Shown piece by piece: positions 28,090 to 37,738 of a stretch of 64,000 nt of DNA; the first letter of the stretch is position 1; every line of letters begins with the position of its first letter. Made by a program: the position numbers and the translations under genes. The notes beneath the pieces were generated by a model that made no database searches, had not been told where the DNA came from, and worked only from the letters and a program-made list of their open reading frames with translations. Source of the DNA: Nostoc sp. S4 (lineage in GTDB: Bacteria > Cyanobacteriota > Cyanobacteriia > Cyanobacteriales > Nostocaceae); contig JAQYWR010000006.1 in NCBI GenBank assembly GCA_029379225.1, positions 113,622 to 177,621 on the forward strand, written 5' to 3'.

Positions 28090-28506
28090 ATGTTAATGTT
28101 ATCCTGTGAGATTTCTACCTTGCGTGTCCTAGTAGTTGACGATCACGAACTTACTCGTTTAACCTTACAATTAGTTTTTTCTTGCCAGGAAAATATCCAG
28201 GTAGTAGGTTTAGCCAGTAATGGTCAAGAAGCTATAGAAATGGTTAAACTTTGCCAGCCTGATGTAATTGTTCTAGACTTACAGATGCCAGTCATGGATG
28301 GCTGGAGTGCGTCTAGTCAAATTAAAGCTATATCTCCAAGCACTCAAATCCTTGCTTACTCTTCAGTGGAGGATGTAAATTTTTATGATACTAAAAAAAT
28401 GTCTAGCTTTGATGATGTTTGTAAAAAAGATGTACCTACCTCCGAACTTATTGCTTTAGTTAGGCAGTTAGGTAATCGTGTAGGAGATGGCCCTATCACA
28501 CAGTGA
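28090..28506 (+). CDS. Single-domain response regulator (receiver only)
   Basis: A 138-residue CheY/NarL-type receiver without an output domain: LRVLVVDDHELTRLTLQLVF (acidic pair), VIVLDLQMPVMDGW (phospho-acceptor Asp) and a conserved lysine in VCKKDVPTSELIALVRQL. The last part ends without any HTH. The ATG at 28090 or 28096 is more likely than the TTG at 28075. It lies about 190 bp after ppk on the same strand; a shared transcript is possible but unproven. Confidence 0.88.
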   Translation: MLMLSCEISTLRVLVVDDHELTRLTLQLVFSCQENIQVVGLASNGQEAIEMVKLCQPDVIVLDLQMPVMDGWSASSQIKAISPSTQILAYSSVEDVNFYDTKKMSSFDDVCKKDVPTSELIALVRQLGNRVGDGPITQ

Positions 28507-28662
28507 ATGACTGGCTATTGCATTAACAACGCAGTCTTAGGTCAATTCTGGGAATTTGAAGGCATTTATTATATTAATGCGAAACGTCGGTATATCCCGA
28601 ACTTTAAGTTTACACCGACGCGGTTTTTGATACTTTTTACTCTAGTGCTGAATCTAACTTAA

Positions 28663-28842
28663 CTATATTTCTTTTTCTGGAACAATCCGCCTAAATTCAT
28701 CAATTAACTCATCCAGTTCTTCCAAAGCCTGATTTACGTCAATCCTTAAAGTTCCTAGATTTGGTTGTTCCAATAAGCTCAGTAAGTAGTCCCGCTTACT
28801 TTCCACCACGGCAATTCGTTCTTTTATGGTCTGTAAATCCAT
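28663..28842 (-). CDS. Small helical protein, 59 aa
   Basis: Starting at ATG 28842 the product is MDLQTIKERIAVVESKRDYL and continues as an almost entirely helical, acidic, coiled-coil-like peptide (LLEQPNLGTLRIDVNQALEELDELIDEFRRIVPEKEI). The longer open frame to 28899 adds residues without coding character. No family recognised. Conserved-looking amphipathic composition makes it a plausible real gene. Confidence 0.6.
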   Translation of the reverse strand: MDLQTIKERIAVVESKRDYLLSLLEQPNLGTLRIDVNQALEELDELIDEFRRIVPEKEI

Positions 28843-29196
28843 TATTTTTTCTTCGTGTTTAAGTACCTTTAAGTTTAAACTTAACTCATAATCCAACATT
28901 GTGGAACATTAGGTAAGTTAACATCAGACCGAGAAAGAGTTTTAATTTACTTGATTTGATTTGGACTGTTGCAGGCTAGGTGGCTAATTGAGAATGCTGC
29001 AAAGAAGATCGGCTAATGCTCTTTCCTAATTTGTTCTCATAGCCGATGATAATAAAACTAATACTATTTCATAAAATTCGTACTACAACTACGTTTGTAG
29101 GGGCATACAACTATAAACCCTTACAGACAATTCATTAGTTGCCAAAATTTTTAGAAATGGTATGAGGTATTAGCACATTTATACTTATATAAGCTC
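28843..29196. other. Intergenic region between divergent genes
   Basis: About 350 bp containing presumably both promoters; a GTAGGGGCATACAA stretch near 29097 resembles a repeat motif also seen near 42736. No gene or RNA recognised. Confidence 0.4.
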
Positions 29197-29769
29197 ATGC
29201 TACGCCAAATCTCTTTGGGAACACTCGGTTTAACTATCGGCAGTATATTAACCATCATCGGCTTCGTTGCCTATGCTGCTGATAATGCGACACTTAATCT
29301 TGTCGGATTTTTTTACGGGATTCCTCTATTATTAGGGGGGCTAGCACTGAAAGCTAATGAACTCAAGCCAATACCCTTTAGCCAACCTACGTCACCATCA
29401 ATATTAATATTACGCCAGCAGCAAGCAACTGTAACTCAAAATAAAATTCGCAAAGATATCACTCGATATTGCTATGGTCAAGATGCTCATTTCGATACAA
29501 CGCTTGATTTTTTGGGTTTGAGTCCCAGCGATGAAGAACGACCAATAGTTACAGGGTTGCGAGAAACAGAAGTCAATGGAAGCTATACCTTAATTCTAGA
29601 ATTTGATTCACCACTAATACCAATTGACCTATGGGAACAAAAGCAAGAAAAGATGACCAAGTATTTTGGTCCTGAGGTGGATATTCAAATAACCCAGCCA
29701 TCTAAAAATAAAATTGAAGTGGCATTCATAAAAAATTCTCAAAAAGAGTCAATAGTCAATAGTCAATAA
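29197..29769 (+). CDS. DUF2854-like membrane protein
   Basis: A 190-residue protein conserved, as I recall it, in cyanobacteria and plastid-bearing plants. Two N-terminal transmembrane segments (ISLGTLGLTIGSILTIIGFVAY and LNLVGFFYGIPLLLGGLAL) are followed by a cytoplasmic domain with LRQQQATVTQNKIRKDITRYCYGQDAHFDTTLDFLGLSPSDEERPIVTGLRE and EVDIQITQ. Probably thylakoid or plasma membrane; function unknown. The last residues (KNSQKESIVNSQ) run into a repeat-like AGTCAATAGTCAATA stretch at the 3' end. Confidence 0.78.
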   Translation: MLRQISLGTLGLTIGSILTIIGFVAYAADNATLNLVGFFYGIPLLLGGLALKANELKPIPFSQPTSPSILILRQQQATVTQNKIRKDITRYCYGQDAHFDTTLDFLGLSPSDEERPIVTGLRETEVNGSYTLILEFDSPLIPIDLWEQKQEKMTKYFGPEVDIQITQPSKNKIEVAFIKNSQKESIVNSQ

Positions 29770-29892
29770 TAAAAATTATCGTTAGCCATTGGCGATTGGA
29801 GACTATACAGTAGGGAACAATAGGTAGACGAGCAGGGTTAAGACTTTACCACGTTTCCTTAGCAAAATCTAAAATCTAAAACAAAAATTGTA

Positions 29893-30153
29893 TTACTTTT
29901 CTAGACGAACTGCATACCACTGTAAATATTCTCCAGAACCAATATCTAATTCGCAACTGGTATCTAGTAAATATTGTGCTTGAGCGTCAACACCGTTGAA
30001 CTTTTGCAAGTCAGGTGGCAAATCTTGAATTTTAAGTTGTTGGAGAGTTGTTTTGAGTTTTTCTAATAACTCTGATGGTGTCAAAAATTGTTCTGGTTGA
30101 TTTGTTTCTAAAACAACAAAGTTATCCTGCTGATACATGAGTGGGTCTGGCAT
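29893..30153 (-). CDS. CRR7-like protein
   Basis: An 86-residue soluble protein that fits the chlororespiratory reduction 7 family: MPDPLMYQQDNFVVLETNQP, EQFLTPSELLEKLKTTLQQ and the C-terminus GSGEYLQWYAVRLEK. In Arabidopsis CRR7 is needed for the chloroplast NDH-1 complex; the cyanobacterial role is not established. It converges with the DUF2854-like gene; no other photosynthesis gene is adjacent. Confidence 0.75.
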   Translation of the reverse strand: MPDPLMYQQDNFVVLETNQPEQFLTPSELLEKLKTTLQQLKIQDLPPDLQKFNGVDAQAQYLLDTSCELDIGSGEYLQWYAVRLEK

Positions 30154-31175
30154 TTTTCAAATTTAGTGAATTTGAGATAGATTTTGATTTTTATACAAAA
30201 ATTTTAGAGTAAATTTTAAATAAAAAATTATATGGCGGTCTTAAACTTATTCTAAATATTTTATCTGCTTTATTTTTATCTACGTTATTTAAATAGGTCA
30301 ATTTTGAAAAACGTAAGATAGAATCTTTGTGATTACTTCTCTACGAGACGCTCCGCGTAGCTTGCTTCCACGTTCGCGTAGCGTCCCGCAGGGAAGTGGT
30401 ACGCTTGACTCTGTTCCGCTCATCATATTTAACCTTTAATTAGGTTGAGCAACTTATCACATTTTTGATTTATTATTTTTTATTCATAAACTATCTGCGA
30501 CTGCTGTATATTTATCTGTTTATTATGAAGTAACTGTTAAAATAATTGTCAATAATTTACTCACAATTTAAGATTTCTATACTTTTTTAATTTCACTAAG
30601 TTTCCTGCATTAATTTAGTCTAATATTTTTTACTTATTTTTTCTTATTCAGGAACAATAAAATAAAGCTTTATACATACTTTAATATAAATATTATGTAA
30701 TTATACTACTTACAGATAATCATTATCAACTTCATGAATTAAAGTCAACTGATATTAGTATTTAGTATTAGCTATTTTCTAAGGGCAGTTTAGTAATTAG
30801 TTTGCCTTATCTGATTAAGTTAATAAACCAAGTACAAAATTAAATAATTAAGATGTCGATTTATAATTATCAAAAAAATTGTAATTTGACTTTAATAATA
30901 GGGAAATATAACAGTAACATTTCCTACCATAATTATATCCTAATAAATAGGTAGTAATTGCCTTTGTGTTCCAATTATAGATTGTATATGCAACTTAGTT
31001 ATCTATCGCTTGCTTGGCTCAATAACATTGAGCAGTCTATTCTCAAAAAACAGTTGATTATCAAGCCAAAAACACCCTTGCTACAGATACTGGCATCAAT
31101 CAAAACAGCGATCGCTCCCATGCGATCGAGTTGCCTAAGCTTTTTCAGGATAGTCTCGCAAGTAGAACGTAACTC
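30154..31175. other. Long AT-rich intergenic region with a GC-rich repeat
   Basis: About 1 kb without a convincing gene. At 30340-30402 a GC-rich island (GACGCTCCGCGTAGC, GTTCGCGTAGCGTCCC, GCAGGGAAGT) stands out from AT-rich flanks; its motifs are a common palindromic intergenic repeat of Nostoc-type genomes. The remainder is A/T-rich with no structured RNA recognised. An open frame at 30958 starts at TTG and lacks coding character. Confidence 0.55.
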
Positions 31176-32201
31176 ATGTCAGGCATAAGCCCATTTTCTC
31201 TTTCTAAGCAACCGCCACTGATTCTAGTGGCTGATGACGACAAAACCATTCGAGTGTTGTTGCGTAAAGCTATGGAACAAGAAGGTTACCGAGTGGTCGA
31301 GGTCAATGATGGTAAGCAATGTTTAGATGCTTACGAGACAATTAAACCAGATATAGTTTTGCTGGATGCTGTAATGCCGGTGATGGATGGCTTTACTTGC
31401 TGTAAGCAGTTGCTCCAGATCGCCAGAAATAATTTAATCTCAGCACTCGCAACCTTTGATACTGACTCTGTACTTGGTAACACTGTAATTTCTAAGATAT
31501 GGGAGCGAACTCCCATCTTAATGATCACATGCTTAGACGATGAGGAATCTGTAGACCGTGCTTTTGAAGCAGGAGCGACTGATTACGTTACTAAGCCAAT
31601 TCACTGGCCTGTATTGCGTCAGCGGTTGCGCCGACTGCTACAGCAAGCCCAAGTATACAAACAGTTAGAGGCTGCAAACCAAGCTTTGCACCACCTCGCC
31701 AATGTAGATGGTTTAACTCAGTTACCGAATCGTCGTCGCTTTGACGATTATCTGAATACTCAATGGATTAATTTGGCACAAGAGGCGTGTCCTCTGTCAC
31801 TGATTTTGTGTGATATTGATTTTTTTAAATTTTATAATGATAAATATGGTCATCCTGCTGGGGATGTGTGTTTACAAAAAGTGGGCGCTATCTTAAGTAA
31901 AAAGGCGCAAAAACATCAAGATTTAGTAGCACGTTATGGTGGCGAAGAATTTGCTGTGATTATGCCATATACTCATGCATCTGGTGCAGTTCACGTTGCT
32001 GCAATGATGCAAGCAGCAGTCAGAGATTTGCAAATCGTTCATGACGGTTCTATGGTGAGTCAGTATGTGACTTTAAGTATGGGCGTAGCAACTGTTGTTC
32101 CTACTTGGGAATCCTCAGCTTTAGATTTGATTGTCCGGGCAGATAAAGCACTTTACCAAGCAAAAGCAGGAGGGCGCGATCGCTTTGTCTCAAGTTTTTA
32201 A
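31176..32201 (+). CDS. Response regulator with GGDEF output (diguanylate cyclase)
   Basis: A 341-residue protein predicted to make cyclic di-GMP from two GTP when phosphorylated. The receiver holds LVADDDKTIRVLLRKAM, the Asp in DIVLLDAVMPVMDGF and the lysine in TDYVTKPIHWPVL; it carries an insertion (about 25 residues, RNNLISALATFDTDSVLGNTVI) before the strand RTPILMITCLD. The GGDEF domain has NVDGLTQLPNRRRFDDYL, the active-site ARYGGEEFAVIMPY, and ADKALYQAKAGGRDR. The inhibitory I-site, normally RxxD five residues before GGEEF, reads KHQD, so product inhibition may be weak. Confidence 0.93.
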   Translation: MSGISPFSLSKQPPLILVADDDKTIRVLLRKAMEQEGYRVVEVNDGKQCLDAYETIKPDIVLLDAVMPVMDGFTCCKQLLQIARNNLISALATFDTDSVLGNTVISKIWERTPILMITCLDDEESVDRAFEAGATDYVTKPIHWPVLRQRLRRLLQQAQVYKQLEAANQALHHLANVDGLTQLPNRRRFDDYLNTQWINLAQEACPLSLILCDIDFFKFYNDKYGHPAGDVCLQKVGAILSKKAQKHQDLVARYGGEEFAVIMPYTHASGAVHVAAMMQAAVRDLQIVHDGSMVSQYVTLSMGVATVVPTWESSALDLIVRADKALYQAKAGGRDRFVSSF

Positions 32202-32233
32202 TTATCATTGGCTAAACAGGGCATAAGGCATAA

Positions 32234-33421
32234 CTAACAAGGATAAACTGGTAGTGTGAAGTGAAACCATGCTCCACTATTAGGAGCTGAGTCTACCCAA
32301 ATTTGACCATAATGCGCCCGGATGATACGTTGGCATAAACAAAGACCAATGCCGTAACCATCTGTACCTTCATCCCGTTGCAAACGGAAGTGGTTTTCAA
32401 AGATGCGATCGCGATTTTCTACAGGAATACCAGGTCCGGTGTCGCCAATACTGAACTGAACTTTTTGGGTGGTGCGGTGTAATCCAGCAATACTAATCTT
32501 GCCACCTTCTGGCGTGTATTTGATCGCATTATCCAACAGATTTACTAGCACTTGACGGATGCGTTCTGGGTCAGCATATACGTATGGCAAGTCTTTCGGA
32601 ATATCTGTTTCTACTAGTTGGGATTTGCTGGTGCAGCGATCGCACAATTCTTCTATTACATCTAAACACAGTTTACCTAGCTGTACCTTTTGTGGTAATA
32701 TAGGTATTTCTGTATCTTTGCCGCGACCTACTTCTAAAAGGTCGATAATCATCTTATCAATAATTTTAGTTTGACTGCGGGCTTGTTTTAACAAATGCGC
32801 TGTCATTGATGGTTTGAGGCGCTGGAATTCACCTGTTTCTAGATTGTAGTTAGATTGAAGAGTTTCAATAGCGATCGCGGCAGCAGTTAGGGGATTACGC
32901 AGGTCGTGTGCCAACATCGCAATCACTCTGTCTTTAAACTGTAGTTGCTCCTGAAGGTTTTCTTTTTCCTGTTTCAAGCGAAAAATTTCGTCTGAGAGGC
33001 GGATGAGTTCAGCAGAAACAGCGACCGAACGGATCGTAGATTTGGGTGATGTCATCCGACTATTGTCGTCTATACGTTCTTGTAAGTCTTCCTGTAATTT
33101 TAAATAAGCCTCTACAGCAGTTTGCCAGCGAGGCCACCAATTTTTTAATTGCGCTATTATATTACTCCCAGCTAGAATCTGCCGTGGTTCCGGATGGATT
33201 TTGATTAAAGCTGGCGTTGCTACCAATTTAAAATGTTCTGCCAAGTAAGGTTGTTGACCAACATCGATAATTTGCTGTTCAAAACTGTACTCAGCCTGCA
33301 ATTCTTTTAAATAAGCACGTATTCGCTGCACCTGCTGTCGAGACTTTGGGCGTCCATCGACAAAAAGTAGCAGCTGGAGTGGAGCCTCAGAATAAATAGG
33401 CTGATCCTGGGAAACTTGCAT
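32234..33421 (-). CDS. sasA: Clock output histidine kinase SasA
   Basis: Senses KaiC and passes the circadian signal to RpaA. The N-terminal KaiB-like thioredoxin fold reads [56 protein letters not shown]. The kinase part has His[23 protein letters not shown] with the phospho-acceptor His and an ATPase with [32 protein letters not shown] and [18 protein letters not shown]. The start is taken as ATG 33421 ([15 protein letters not shown]), 395 residues; a TTG at 33448 adds nine residues. No kai gene is in the window. Confidence 0.95.
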   Translation of the reverse strand: MQVSQDQPIYSEAPLQLLLFVDGRPKSRQQVQRIRAYLKELQAEYSFEQQIIDVGQQPYLAEHFKLVATPALIKIHPEPRQILAGSNIIAQLKNWWPRWQTAVEAYLKLQEDLQERIDDNSRMTSPKSTIRSVAVSAELIRLSDEIFRLKQEKENLQEQLQFKDRVIAMLAHDLRNPLTAAAIAIETLQSNYNLETGEFQRLKPSMTAHLLKQARSQTKIIDKMIIDLLEVGRGKDTEIPILPQKVQLGKLCLDVIEELCDRCTSKSQLVETDIPKDLPYVYADPERIRQVLVNLLDNAIKYTPEGGKISIAGLHRTTQKVQFSIGDTGPGIPVENRDRIFENHFRLQRDEGTDGYGIGLCLCQRIIRAHYGQIWVDSAPNSGAWFHFTLPVYPC

Positions 33422-33705
33422 GTAATCGTGTTTCAGCACTGGTAACAACCTGGCGACGCTTTACAAAAAGTAAAATTAACTAATGGTTGTCGATGGTCGT
33501 CCGTTTTTCTTCAATTTAATATCTATTTTAGATTTTTCATACTCCTATGAGATCTGCGTTTTTGACATAAGATAAATCTTTTTGAGCCTTTTGCCTTGTT
33601 TTGGCTAACTTCATCTCCAAGAAAGACTTTTGCTCTTGAATAGAAGTCTTTGTTTGCCCTGAATCAAAATTTTTGCCAAACTCAGCAGGTGAAAATTTTG
33701 ATCCT

Positions 33706-33810
33706 ATGTCAAATCAGCTAATCCAGCAGTATGTGAATTTGATTACTCGCTTTGACCAAGGGAACACTGAACCAAACGTAGATGCTAATTGTATCCGATT
33801 TATTAGGTAA
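33706..33810 (+). CDS. Possible 34-residue small protein
   Basis: An ATG about 13 bases after AGGTGA opens a 34-codon frame, MSNQLIQQYVNLITRFDQGN then TEPNVDANCIRFIR, with amphipathic helical character. No family recognised. It may be a real small protein or the surviving N-terminus of a lost gene. Confidence 0.25.
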   Translation: MSNQLIQQYVNLITRFDQGNTEPNVDANCIRFIR

Positions 33811-34889
33811 CTGTTAACTATTTAGACCAAGTGTATAGAGGGTTTTCTTGAGTACCAGTGCATTTAATGAAATGTCTTTTGTACCTCTATCTAATCATTT
33901 AGGATTGGAAAACAGTCATAGGTAATTACTAGCTGCATAAATTGGGAAGCCCGCGTTATTGGGATCGTCCTCAAAAGACCACTCCGCTATTGCAGAGAAT
34001 AAGGGATAGGTTGCTTGGGGAAAGTTTTGGATAACATACGAGCCGCACCTTTAGATTAAGCACTCATTGGTTTCGAGACTGCCAAGAAACTCTTAACTAC
34101 AGTACAAGTAGCATTATCCTAGAGAATCAATTGATACATACTAGGAAAACTGCTGCGACAATTAACTAATAATTTTGGATTGTCAATAGCGCAGGTAAGC
34201 TGAGTCAGACGCTTTTACGTAGCTAACGCTTTTCTCTCAAGCGTCTTTTAGATTTTTTGGTATCTCTACTCTTAAGCAAGTTACATACCTCACTTCAAGT
34301 GGGTGAAGCATCAACTAAAATCCTTAACAACCCAGTAACCTAGAAGTTTGTTTGAATTTAAAATCCGTCTTTAAAAGTTTTGATCGCTGGAAGCCAGCAC
34401 TCAACGCCAGTTCTCACAAGTCTCTTAACCATGCATGGCAGTCACTCATGAGGGAAACCCCCTGTTGTGTGTGTTGCTAACCCAAGCGACTGGCTCAACT
34501 TTTGGCAAAATCTCAAATCCAAAATCACTTAACTGGTTTGCCAATGACTGTACTCTCAATAACTATAAACTTACGCTAAGTTCCTGGAATTGCTTAACAC
34601 TGGCATTCTTGAGACATTTCATTATTTAGCTTACCATCGTCAGATGAATAATCTTTAGAATCGACTTTAAGCCAACATTAGCCAATTTCATTGATTCCCC
34701 TCTTTTGATGAGGCTAAGGGGGGCTTTATTCATAGTCTATCACTTGAGTGGCTGGCGATCGCATTGAGCTAGTGCATTTATGCGTATATTTAATATTTTG
34801 GTCGTTAAACTGTTATATAGCGAGTTATCAATCATTTCTCCCGTCCACTTACTTAAAATATCCGTAAATATCCCAAATTTTGCACATTA

Positions 34890-35066
34890 TTAACCCTCTT
34901 TTGTTACCTTCGGCAGAGAATAATCTGAAACCCATATTTTTACGTCTTTTTTCAACAAAGGGGTTTAAATGACAAAGTGGATATACGATCGCCCAGTTCA
35001 TTATTTTGTTTAGCGTTCAGAGTTGGGTATGATTTTTATCTCCCTGTAGTAACAAAAGAGGGATTA
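34890..35066. mobile_element. MITE-like element with terminal inverted repeats
   Basis: Perfect 14-bp inverted repeats, CCCTCTTTTGTTAC at 34894-34907 and GTAACAAAAGAGGG at 35049-35062, each flanked on its outer side by TTAA or TTAAT. The enclosed ~140 bp is AT-rich and has no convincing gene. Size and ends fit a non-autonomous miniature transposable element; no transposase is nearby. The target duplication could not be settled by eye. Confidence 0.5.
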
Positions 35067-35533
35067 AAGTATAAGAATTTTGATAATAACTACTCTGGCT
35101 TGATTTGCGTTTTTTTCCAAAAATGTTATTTTGGCAGAATTTTAGGGAAATCTATAAATAAGCATGGGAATTATCAAAACCTAATGGCTGTAAAACGAAG
35201 ACAACACGGTAGCTTCTGCTACCGTTTACTCATTTTTGAGACCAGATTGTGGTGCTACACACCTATTGAGGACTGGAAAATTTCTTGCCTATTTGTAGTA
35301 GCAAATCGTGATAGGTTCCGACAGAAGTTAGAGAACTAAAGCCCCAAAATTTTAATACTTGCGCCCTGAAACAGACGTGGCTATCAAAATTACATTGCTT
35401 GTCGCTTCTAGCACCCGATTTTAATTATTCTACGTATATATCTATATTTATAATCCTTAGTGAGCAAGCCTTTTGATACTTAACGGCAAAATTCAGGTAG
35501 TATAAATATCTATAAATTAATCACAAGGAGAAA

Positions 35534-35773
35534 ATGAAAGTGTCAGAAACCGCAGATGCAAATCGATGGGCAGATGAATGGCTCGATTCCGTTGTTAACG
35601 GCTCCAATACCATGAGCCAGCGGAAACTATCTTCCGTTGAATTGCGTGGAGGCGGAATAGAGTTCGTCAAAAAAATTGCCGAACGCAAAGGAGTTCATTT
35701 GCTTATTATTGAAGATGATAAAGGGAATGAACTTGTTGCAGCGAGTGCTAAGCCTTTTAGGGTAGTGTGCTAA
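35534..35773 (+). CDS. Hypothetical small protein, 79 aa
   Basis: Not recognised. ATG 35534 follows a strong Shine-Dalgarno site (AAGGAG, five bases before the start), so it is very probably translated. The N-terminal half is polar (ADANRWADEWLDSVVNGSNT), the second half reads as a compact alpha-beta unit (LSSVELRGGGIEFVKKIAERKGVHLLIIEDDKGNELVAASAKPF). No signal peptide, cysteine cluster or HTH. Isolated between the gene-poor region and a lipoprotein gene. Confidence 0.65.
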   Translation: MKVSETADANRWADEWLDSVVNGSNTMSQRKLSSVELRGGGIEFVKKIAERKGVHLLIIEDDKGNELVAASAKPFRVVC

Positions 35774-36049
35774 TTTTAGCAACTATACGCCTTAAATTTA
35801 TTGGCTTTGATTCCAAGCTGAGTAACGGGATTGCCAAGCATCTAGTTTTTTGACTTGAATCTGAACAACCGCGCTATCTAGAATTAAATATGCCTGAATG
35901 CTAATCCGTGGACTTACCATTTCTCAGTTATGCTTTTCCTGACTTAAATAATACTTCCTTTACCTATTTGGGATAACACCCAGTATCCATTCCCATTTAA
36001 TGAATAGTTTGCGCTAGGGTAGGAACTGAAACTCAATTTGTGATTTCTT

Positions 36050-37453
36050 GTGCTTCCTGCTAAACGTCCAGCTGTATTTTTGAGTTTGGCTGTTTTATTC
36101 ACTTCGTTAACAGCCTGTGCTAACACTCCAGTGGCCAAAAACCTTGAGCAGTCTTTGGCGGCAGATCCGAGACTGCAAAACAATCCGGTTGTCTTTAAAG
36201 AATCACAAGGTAACCAATCACAAGCACAGCAAAACGACTCAACAGTTCAATTACCAGTTGATTTTCCCCGAGATATTCCACTATATGCCAATGCCAAACT
36301 ACAGGAAGTTAAACCTGTTAGTGACTCAGAAAACAGAGTCTCAACTCGTTGGTTGAGTTCTGACCCTAGCAACTTGATTGCTAGCTTTTATCGTAGCCAG
36401 TTGCAAACAAATAACTGGCAAATTTTGCAACAGCCAACAGATGATGGAGTAGGTGTCTTTGAGGCACGTCGTAGCAATTCACTACTAAAAGTTTCTATTC
36501 AGCCTCAATCAGTTACCAATGCCACACCTAATCAACCGCAAACAGCTACTCAATTACTAATTGAGTACGTACCAAATAATAGTACTGCAACAGCACAATC
36601 TACTCCAGCTACAAATCCTAATAAAACTACTAACGACGTTCCCCAACCAGGAGATCCGCAGTTCATCGGCCCTGTACCACCTGCAAACTTGGCATCACAG
36701 CCACCAAGCACAGCCAATAACCAACCAGTCCCTACAGTTATACCTGAATCTCAGACATTCAACGATCTCAATAAAGCACCACAAGAATGGCGACAACACA
36801 TTCAAGATTTGGCTGCTTTAGGTGTTTTGTCTATAGAACCAAAGACGACTAAGAGTAATTTTGCTGCTACAACTAATCTATTTGAACCTAGTAAAATCGT
36901 TACACGTCGAGAATATGCCCGTTGGCTAATTGCTGCTAATAATACTATGTATGCCAACAATCCAGCTAAGCAAATTCGCTTGGCATCAGAAAGTACTCAA
37001 CCAGCTTTTAGCGATCTATCCTCAAAAGACCCTGATTTTCCAGCAATTCAGGGATTAGCTGAGGCTGGGTTAATTTCCAGTCCTTTATCTGGAGATTCTA
37101 CAGCTGTTTTGTTTCGTCCTGATGCTCCCCTAACACGGGAGGTGTTGTTGCTGTGGAAATTACCTTTAGATACTCGCCAAGCCTTACCCGTTGCTAACTT
37201 GGAGGCGGTGAAACAAACCTGGGGTTTTCAAGATGCAGCTCGAATTGACTCTAGGGCTTTAAGAGCAGTATTAGCTGATTTTCAGAATGGCGAACAATCA
37301 AACATTCGCCGGATATTTGGCTATACGACCCTGTTTCAACCCAAAAAACCAGTAACTCGTGCTGAAGCGGCTGCGGTTTTGTGGTACTTTGGCACTCAGG
37401 GTGAGGGTGTATCGGCTACTGAGGCTTTGAAGTTAAAGCGATCGCAAACCTAA
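36050..37453 (+). CDS. Lipoprotein with SLH-like domain
   Basis: A 467-residue envelope protein from a GTG start. The signal sequence ends in a lipobox LTAC (VFLSLAVLFTSLTACAN), so Cys is lipidated. A domain with VQLPVDFPRDIPLYANAKLQEVKPVSD, SNLIASFYRSQLQTNNWQI follows, then a Pro/Thr/Gln-rich linker (PATNPNKTTNDVPQPGDPQF) and a C-terminal S-layer-homology-like region (NDLNKAPQEWRQHIQDLAALGVL, EPSKIVTRREYARWLIAANN, FSDLSSKDPDFPAIQGLAEAGLI). SLH domains tie proteins to peptidoglycan-linked polymers; here it probably links outer membrane or periplasm to the wall. Confidence 0.85.
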   Translation: MLPAKRPAVFLSLAVLFTSLTACANTPVAKNLEQSLAADPRLQNNPVVFKESQGNQSQAQQNDSTVQLPVDFPRDIPLYANAKLQEVKPVSDSENRVSTRWLSSDPSNLIASFYRSQLQTNNWQILQQPTDDGVGVFEARRSNSLLKVSIQPQSVTNATPNQPQTATQLLIEYVPNNSTATAQSTPATNPNKTTNDVPQPGDPQFIGPVPPANLASQPPSTANNQPVPTVIPESQTFNDLNKAPQEWRQHIQDLAALGVLSIEPKTTKSNFAATTNLFEPSKIVTRREYARWLIAANNTMYANNPAKQIRLASESTQPAFSDLSSKDPDFPAIQGLAEAGLISSPLSGDSTAVLFRPDAPLTREVLLLWKLPLDTRQALPVANLEAVKQTWGFQDAARIDSRALRAVLADFQNGEQSNIRRIFGYTTLFQPKKPVTRAEAAAVLWYFGTQGEGVSATEALKLKRSQT

Positions 37454-37738
37454 TTCTCTCCACCACAGCACAAAAGTGGACAAATAGAATCTCTAAAAGC
37501 AAAAGTTTGCTATTTCTTTATAATGCCCTCAATTTTTATCAAGAAAATGTAATTCTAAGTATTTATAGCGTTTTTACCTGTGTTTGATGAATTTCTCAGG
37601 CATACTGTTAAGTATAATAACGTAAATTTACTGATTGAATATGCCTGGTTTTGAAGTGACTCAACAACAGACAAATTCTCAGATTATCGCTTCTTAACTG
37701 CTTTTAAACAAACTCAAAAATCCCACAGATAAAATAAT

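Larger units (their letters stand above)
33422..35533. other. 2.1-kb gene-poor region with several stem-loops
   Basis: No convincing gene. Structures seen: GACGCTT/AAGCGTC at 34208-34245 followed by T-rich DNA, a CCCCTC...GGGG stem near 34697-34723, an inverted-repeat element at 34890-35066, and an 8-bp perfect hairpin ACGGTAGC-TTCT-GCTACCGT at 35206-35225. The G+C-richer stretch at 33940-34250 ending in a terminator-like hairpin could be a non-coding RNA. ORFs at 34435 and 34977 lack recognisable protein character. Confidence 0.5.

Noticed and set aside
30958..31188. 76-residue open frame before the diguanylate cyclase
   Set aside because: TTG start, overlaps the real start of the next gene, and has a random-looking composition.
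34435..34629. 64-residue open frame
   Set aside because: Begins in a GTCACTCATGAGGGAAACCCCC-type stretch that looks like repeat DNA; no protein-like conservation visible.
34977..35339. 120-residue open frame with GTG start
   Set aside because: No recognisable domain, no ribosome-binding site, and it runs across one end of the MITE-like element and a terminator-like hairpin.
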